A stretch of 64,000 nt of DNA, from assembly GCA_942486035.1 (NCBI GenBank), contig CALNXK010000071.1:650001-714000 (forward strand), given 5' to 3'. Numbering within the stretch: position 1 is the stretch's first letter; every line of letters starts with the position of its first letter. Below are positions 59,374-64,000 of this stretch, one piece after another. Source of the DNA: Porites lobata. Its lineage: Eukaryota; Cnidaria; Anthozoa; Scleractinia; Poritidae. The translations under genes were made by a program, and so were the position numbers. The notes below the pieces were generated by a model that was given only the letters and a program-made list of their open reading frames with translations, made no database searches and was not told where the DNA came from.

Positions 59374-62300
59374 ATGGAAAACTCCTCCAAGGACAAAAAA
59401 ACGGCCACGGGACCGAAAAAGAAGAGAGAACCAGGCAAGCGCTGCGCGGTTATGTTTTGTAACAACACCAACAAAGACGGAGTAAGTCTCCACCAGTTTC
59501 CCACCGATGAACCCTTTCGGCGCCAGTGGATCGCTTTTGTCTTAGCAAAGAGGACCGACGACTGGACGCCGGGATCTGGTAATATTTGCAGTTGCCATTT
59601 TACGCCAGACTGTTATGAAGGAATGGGTGCGAAACTCGCAGGGTTTGCTAAGAAGGCTTATCTGAAGAAGACGGCCATCCCCACAATTCAGGCCAATCCC
59701 ACCCCTGAACAAATCCAGGAAGCGCGCTCTCTTAAGAGAAAACGTCCATCTGCGGCAACGCGAAGTGATTCAAAGCGGCAAGTTCAACTAAAGGGGGATA
59801 TAACGCCAAAAAGTCGTCCAAAAAAGTCTAGTCGAGCCTTGTCTAAACTTACCGCTCATAGGGTGAGTATTAATTTTGTGTTTTTTTGTTTAGCTACCTT
59901 GGCATGAATAAAAAGTTTCTAAAATATCATCAAGATAAAAGATCATAATCAAAACGCAACAGTGTGCCTTCAAGATACAATAATACAATTTACTGAAATC
60001 AGGCAAAAGGTTATGGAGCACATGCACCAACAGAAAACTGAAAAAAAAAATTCTTTGTTTATGATAGCTAGTGGCAGATTATAGGAAGACGCGAGAAAAA
60101 GAAAAGACCACTGATAAAGTACCGGGACCATCCACAAGTGACAACAGACAACCACCAAGTAACAATCAACCTGAAGTTCCCGAAACAACGGATCTGGCAC
60201 AGCCCTCAACGAGTGCATGTGGTGACACTTCGTGTTTAGAGACTGGTGCAGGGCAAGAAGAACGAAGTCAGGCTCGGGAGTTTCAAACGGCTAACAAGGG
60301 AACTCAAAAGGACTCCGCCGCCCAATCTGTCGCAGCAAAGGTAGACTTTAATCTTAGTTATATCTTGAAAAATAAGTGTGTTTACAAAGGGTTTAGCCAT
60401 CTTTTCAAACATTCTTTGCGATGCGACTATCTTTGGTGATTAAGGTTTTTAATCATAGGTACCCAGATTTCTCCAAAGTCCAACACAACGGTGGAAAATG
60501 GGTCACAGTGCAACATAGCAGAACTTCCCCGTTAAAACTGCTCTCAACTTTACGTAAGGAGGCAGAAAATGAAACAGATTATACACTTACGCCGGAGCTA
60601 CCCGCGTCGTTTGAAGAGGAGTTGTTTGAAGACCTTGACGTTGACGATGAAGAGTACAATCCCTACTTAACATCCGACGAAGATGACGACGAAGGTGGCA
60701 GTGAAGATGAAAAAGAATCTGGAAAGTCAAAACGGTAAAAAAAAAGTAAAGATGAACTATTTACACAAGCCGTTGATGAGTATTCATAAGCTGCAGTAAC
60801 GCCGGCTTGATTTAAACTCCGCACCACTCTATATCCCTCCTTTTTAACATATCCGCCCAAAGAAACAATTATAACCCCTATTTCTATACTCTCCGTTCAA
60901 TATACTGAATGTTTCATTGTTGTTGTTGCTAATATCATGCAGATCTATTGGAGAAACGCAAAAGTTGAAGCCACATGAGGAAAGGAAATTTATTGTCTTC
61001 GAAACAAATCTGTTGAGTTTGTTTGCTTGTTGCCCCATCTGTGCTGGCCACGCAGAAGCAAAAATTTCTAAAGAAATCGGGACTATGATTCAGGTCCACT
61101 ATCACTGTACGGAAGAAAATTGTCAGTTCAGCAATGTGTGGTGCAGCCAGCCGTTTTCTAATGGAAAAATGCCAGTTGGGAACTTGTTGCTTTCTTCTTC
61201 AATTCTTTTAACGGGTAAGTCTCCCTATTGTTATCTCTTTTTTAAGTTGCGTTGTATGCCTGGTCCGTTGAAGACCTATTGACAGGAGATGCGGCTACTT
61301 TATGGTCTTGAACGAAATGAACAGAGTATGGCAAATCTGTATCTAGTTCCTGAGTGAAGGCCGTTGTATTTTTTTCCTTTTGTCACAGGAAATTCTGCCG
61401 CTAAAACCTTACGGATGTTTAACATTATGAACGTGGCGTGCATATCAGAGAGCACCTACTACCGTCACATCAAATCGTACGTAAATCCCACTATTATACA
61501 GCAGTGGAAATCACATCAACAGCAGCTCTTTAATACTCTTAGCAGTCAGGATAACGGACTGGTTCTGGCTGGCGATGGAAGGTGCGATTCCCCTGGTTAC
61601 TCCGCGAAATTCGGTTCATACACGTTACTCGAACAGCAAAAGAACAGGGTGTTGGACTTCCAACTAGTTCAGGTTAGTGATTCTAGTATGTAATTCCAAT
61701 GTCTCCCACATTTTTTAAAAAATAACTATGTGATTTCCAGTGTTGAGGCAAAATAAAAATATATCGAAACGTTTGATCCTTATTAGAGCAACGAGGTGCG
61801 GAACAGTTCTTGGATGGAACATGAGGGTTTAAAACGGGCCATTCAAGTCGTTTCTAATGCCAGACTGCAAATAGCGGAGATCATCACCGACAGACACAAG
61901 CAGAATACCGCTTGGATTCGAACGAATTTGCCTGACTCTCGACACTATTTTGACATATGGCATGTGTCTAAAGGTAATGAGGGCTAAAAAGTCAACCCCA
62001 ATAGTTTACTCGAGGTAACAATCGCATCCACACAACGACTAAAATAGTTTGTAATACATTCTATCCAGTTAAGCTCCAGTTGTCGCGTATGGAATAATTC
62101 GTTTTCTGACATATATGACCCTCATTCTGAACAGGTTTATGCAAAAAGATTGACAAATTAGCGAAAAAAAAAGAGTGTGAAGATGTCGGTGAGTGGCGAC
62201 AGTCTGTATCAAATCATATGTATTGGTGTGCTGCCACGACACCAGATGGTAATGGGCGTACGATGCAGGAAAAATGGAAAATATTACCCCTGCACATCCA

Positions 62301-63771
62301 GAACATTCACGTCAATCAGAGCAGCGAACTCTACAAAGAGTGTGGACATGGTGAACTAGAGGGAGAAGCAAGGGATAGACTTTGGCTTCAACCAGGTTTG
62401 TAGACAAAAAAAAAAAATAACATCCAGTAATTCCTCTATTGCCATCTCAAGTTATAGAATAGAAGGCTACATTTTCTGTCAGAATCAAGGAAAACCTTTT
62501 AATTAGAATAAGGCCAGTGTCATTAACACTGTTTAGATGACAGAAAAGGTGTCCACTAATTCACTAATCAGGAAATTAAAATGAACCACTCTAAAAAAAA
62601 CGACAAAACGTTATAACGTGACGAGAAAAGGCACATATATACAAACATTTACAAACAGTCACCTTTATGTACGGGAATTTTGACGACAACTAGGTCCTCA
62701 ATTTCACAGGCTCAACTGCTGCTGTCAAGCTCGAGGAGCTGGTAACAAAGCCCCAACTGCTGAAGGACATTTCTCAGCTGTCCCCTAAGTACCAGACTTC
62801 CGCCCTTGAAGCCAAACATAGCCTTGATCTACACTTCGTCCCAAAACATACCGCTTTCTCGTACTGGGGATGTACACAAGGTTTGTGTCTCTAATGGATT
62901 AATAGTTACCATAATAAACTTTTGAGATTGGTCTATTGTTTTCCTTTAATTTCTTTTTCAGTATTATTTTCTTCTTCTAAGCTATGGACTCTTTCCTTTT
63001 ACTTAAAGTTAGCCTAATGGTTCTTTCCCCGCCCCTCTAAAAATATGAACCTTTCAGACTGTGCCTTTCTGCTCTGCACTACAATGAAAATGCTGACAGG
63101 ATGCAAGCTGCAACTGTAGACGGGAGACCACGCTATGCCATCAGGTTTCCTAAAGCCAAACACGGGGGATATTCAGTGAGAGAAGTTAAAACAAAAGCAA
63201 CCTATGGTGGGTAAATAGTTAAAACATAGCCTGTGTATAGTCCCCCCCCCTCCCCTTGGATAAAAATGGAGAAGGGGCCCCTTCTCAGCTTTTTACTGAG
63301 GGGAGGGGGCGCTGTACACAGGATACTTATAACATAGATGTTTCCATTCCCCTGAAGAAGAATATTGTAAAAATTAAATTGCTGTTCTGTATATTTTGAG
63401 ATCATTTGTTAAGGCAACCTTTATCTGCAGCCACATTTGCTTATGGTAAAAATGATTTTCACATAGCACAGTAACCTGTGAATTTCATGTCACACAGACA
63501 GATATGACATCTGAATGAAAACATTTCAATAACTAAACTTGAGGTTCACTCCTACAGTATTACGTACCTTTTTATTTTAGGTTATTGCTCAAGTACCATA
63601 ACCAAAGTCTTTGCCGGCTATGAAGACAATTCAAGGGCCTTAAAGACCTACATGTTGAACCTGCAAGTGAATACCCCACCACCACTTGCTGCCTCCATAG
63701 AGAGACCCAACAGAGAGGAGGCAATAAATTCTTTCATTAGCAGATACAATCGTTCCAGCCTAGTCAACTAA
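59374..63771 (+). CDS. THAP-domain transposase, Kolobok-like
   Basis: Ten exons: 59374-59862, 60068-60340, 60445-60734, 60943-61214, 61389-61672, 61787-61973, 62135-62395, 62710-62884, 63058-63206 and 63581-63771. They give 2571 nt and 856 aa with all phases matching. Residues ~24-112 are a THAP zinc finger (CAVMFC, FRRQWIAF, CSCHF, AIPTI box). An acidic, low-complexity linker follows (EEELFEDLDVDDEEYNP), then a Cys-rich segment (FACCPICAGHAEAKI, HCTEENC). The catalytic core shows AGDGRCDSPGYSAKFGSYTL, IAEIITDRHKQNTAWI and FDIWHVSKGLCKKI, fitting an RNase-H-like DDE/D nuclease. Two joints are weak: the exon 3 acceptor lacks a pyrimidine tract, and the exon 8 donor was chosen to keep frame. 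It may be an active transposase, or domesticated. Confidence 0.8.
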
Positions 63772-64000
63772 AGAAAGACTAGCATGCCCTTCAGTATGGA
63801 ATGCTTGAAAAAACTATTTTAGGCTAAAAATTATGTCACTACTGTGACTAAAATGATCATGTGCTATATGGTCTTCACTTGAACCGGACACCTGGAAGAA
63901 AAGTATCCAAGAAAAAGTTTTTTGAAAACAGAAGATTCTGAATTTTGTTTCAACAATGCATACGTTGAAACCTTTAAACAGTTTGAACTCAACTTACCTC
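63772..64000. other. 3' flank of the THAP transposase gene
   Basis: 229 nt after the stop codon to the window end. No further coding exon and no terminal inverted repeat matching 58421 is visible. Confidence 0.45.

Larger units (their letters stand above)
58421..64000 (+). mobile_element. Probable autonomous Kolobok-type DNA transposon (right end outside window)
   Basis: Kolobok elements use TTAA targets and can carry THAP-domain transposases (family knowledge). Here TTAA at 58417-58420 is followed by AGGGCAACTCTCGGGAAAAT, a plausible terminal start, about 950 nt before the transposase ATG. The complementary end (GAGAGTTGCCCT, then TTAA) does not appear before 64000, so the right boundary is unseen and the left one is an inference. 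Confidence 0.5.

Overview
This is AT-rich, intron-bearing eukaryotic DNA. Gene content and repeat style point to a cnidarian, most likely an anthozoan such as a stony coral or anemone. The grounds are secreted PAN/EGF/fibrinogen-like proteins, a clustered intronless BTB-BACK-PHR family, a THAP-domain transposase and very many short inverted-repeat elements. The taxon is an inference; nothing in the window names a species.

Layout. 1-10 kb is mostly non-coding, with foldback elements, an ATCGAT-rich element and one small two-exon gene of unknown function on the minus strand (2.7-3.2 kb). 10.1-19.2 kb is conserved housekeeping sequence: NOSIP (minus, two exons) and mitochondrial enoyl-CoA hydratase ECHS1 (plus, eight exons) diverge from a 306-bp shared promoter. 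22.8-35.1 kb holds two tail-to-tail paralogues of a secreted protein (signal peptide, PAN/apple, EGF, collagen/fibrinogen-like C-terminal region). Both have five exons and both total exactly 1161 coding nt. 35.6-38.1 kb is a nested stack of DNA transposons. 40.1-51 kb is a duplicated BTB-BACK-PHR segment: one copy is split by a 2.9-kb foldback element built of 57-bp tandem units, the other is intact but has a LINE fragment just after its stop codon. 52-53.1 kb is an ATCGAT-rich element with clear termini and a 7-bp target duplication. 53.3 and 55.8 kb hold two copies of a hammerhead-ribozyme-like motif whose stem I covaries. 57-57.9 kb is a third BTB gene without PHR. 58.4-64 kb is a THAP-transposase gene, probably an autonomous Kolobok-type element whose right end lies beyond the window.

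Functionally, NOSIP and ECHS1 are ordinary cell-biology genes joined only by their promoter. The secreted pair and the BTB set are lineage-type expansions. The rest is a transposon landscape with several well-resolved insertions. Exon joints were set by reading frame, GT/AG and phase, not by transcripts.
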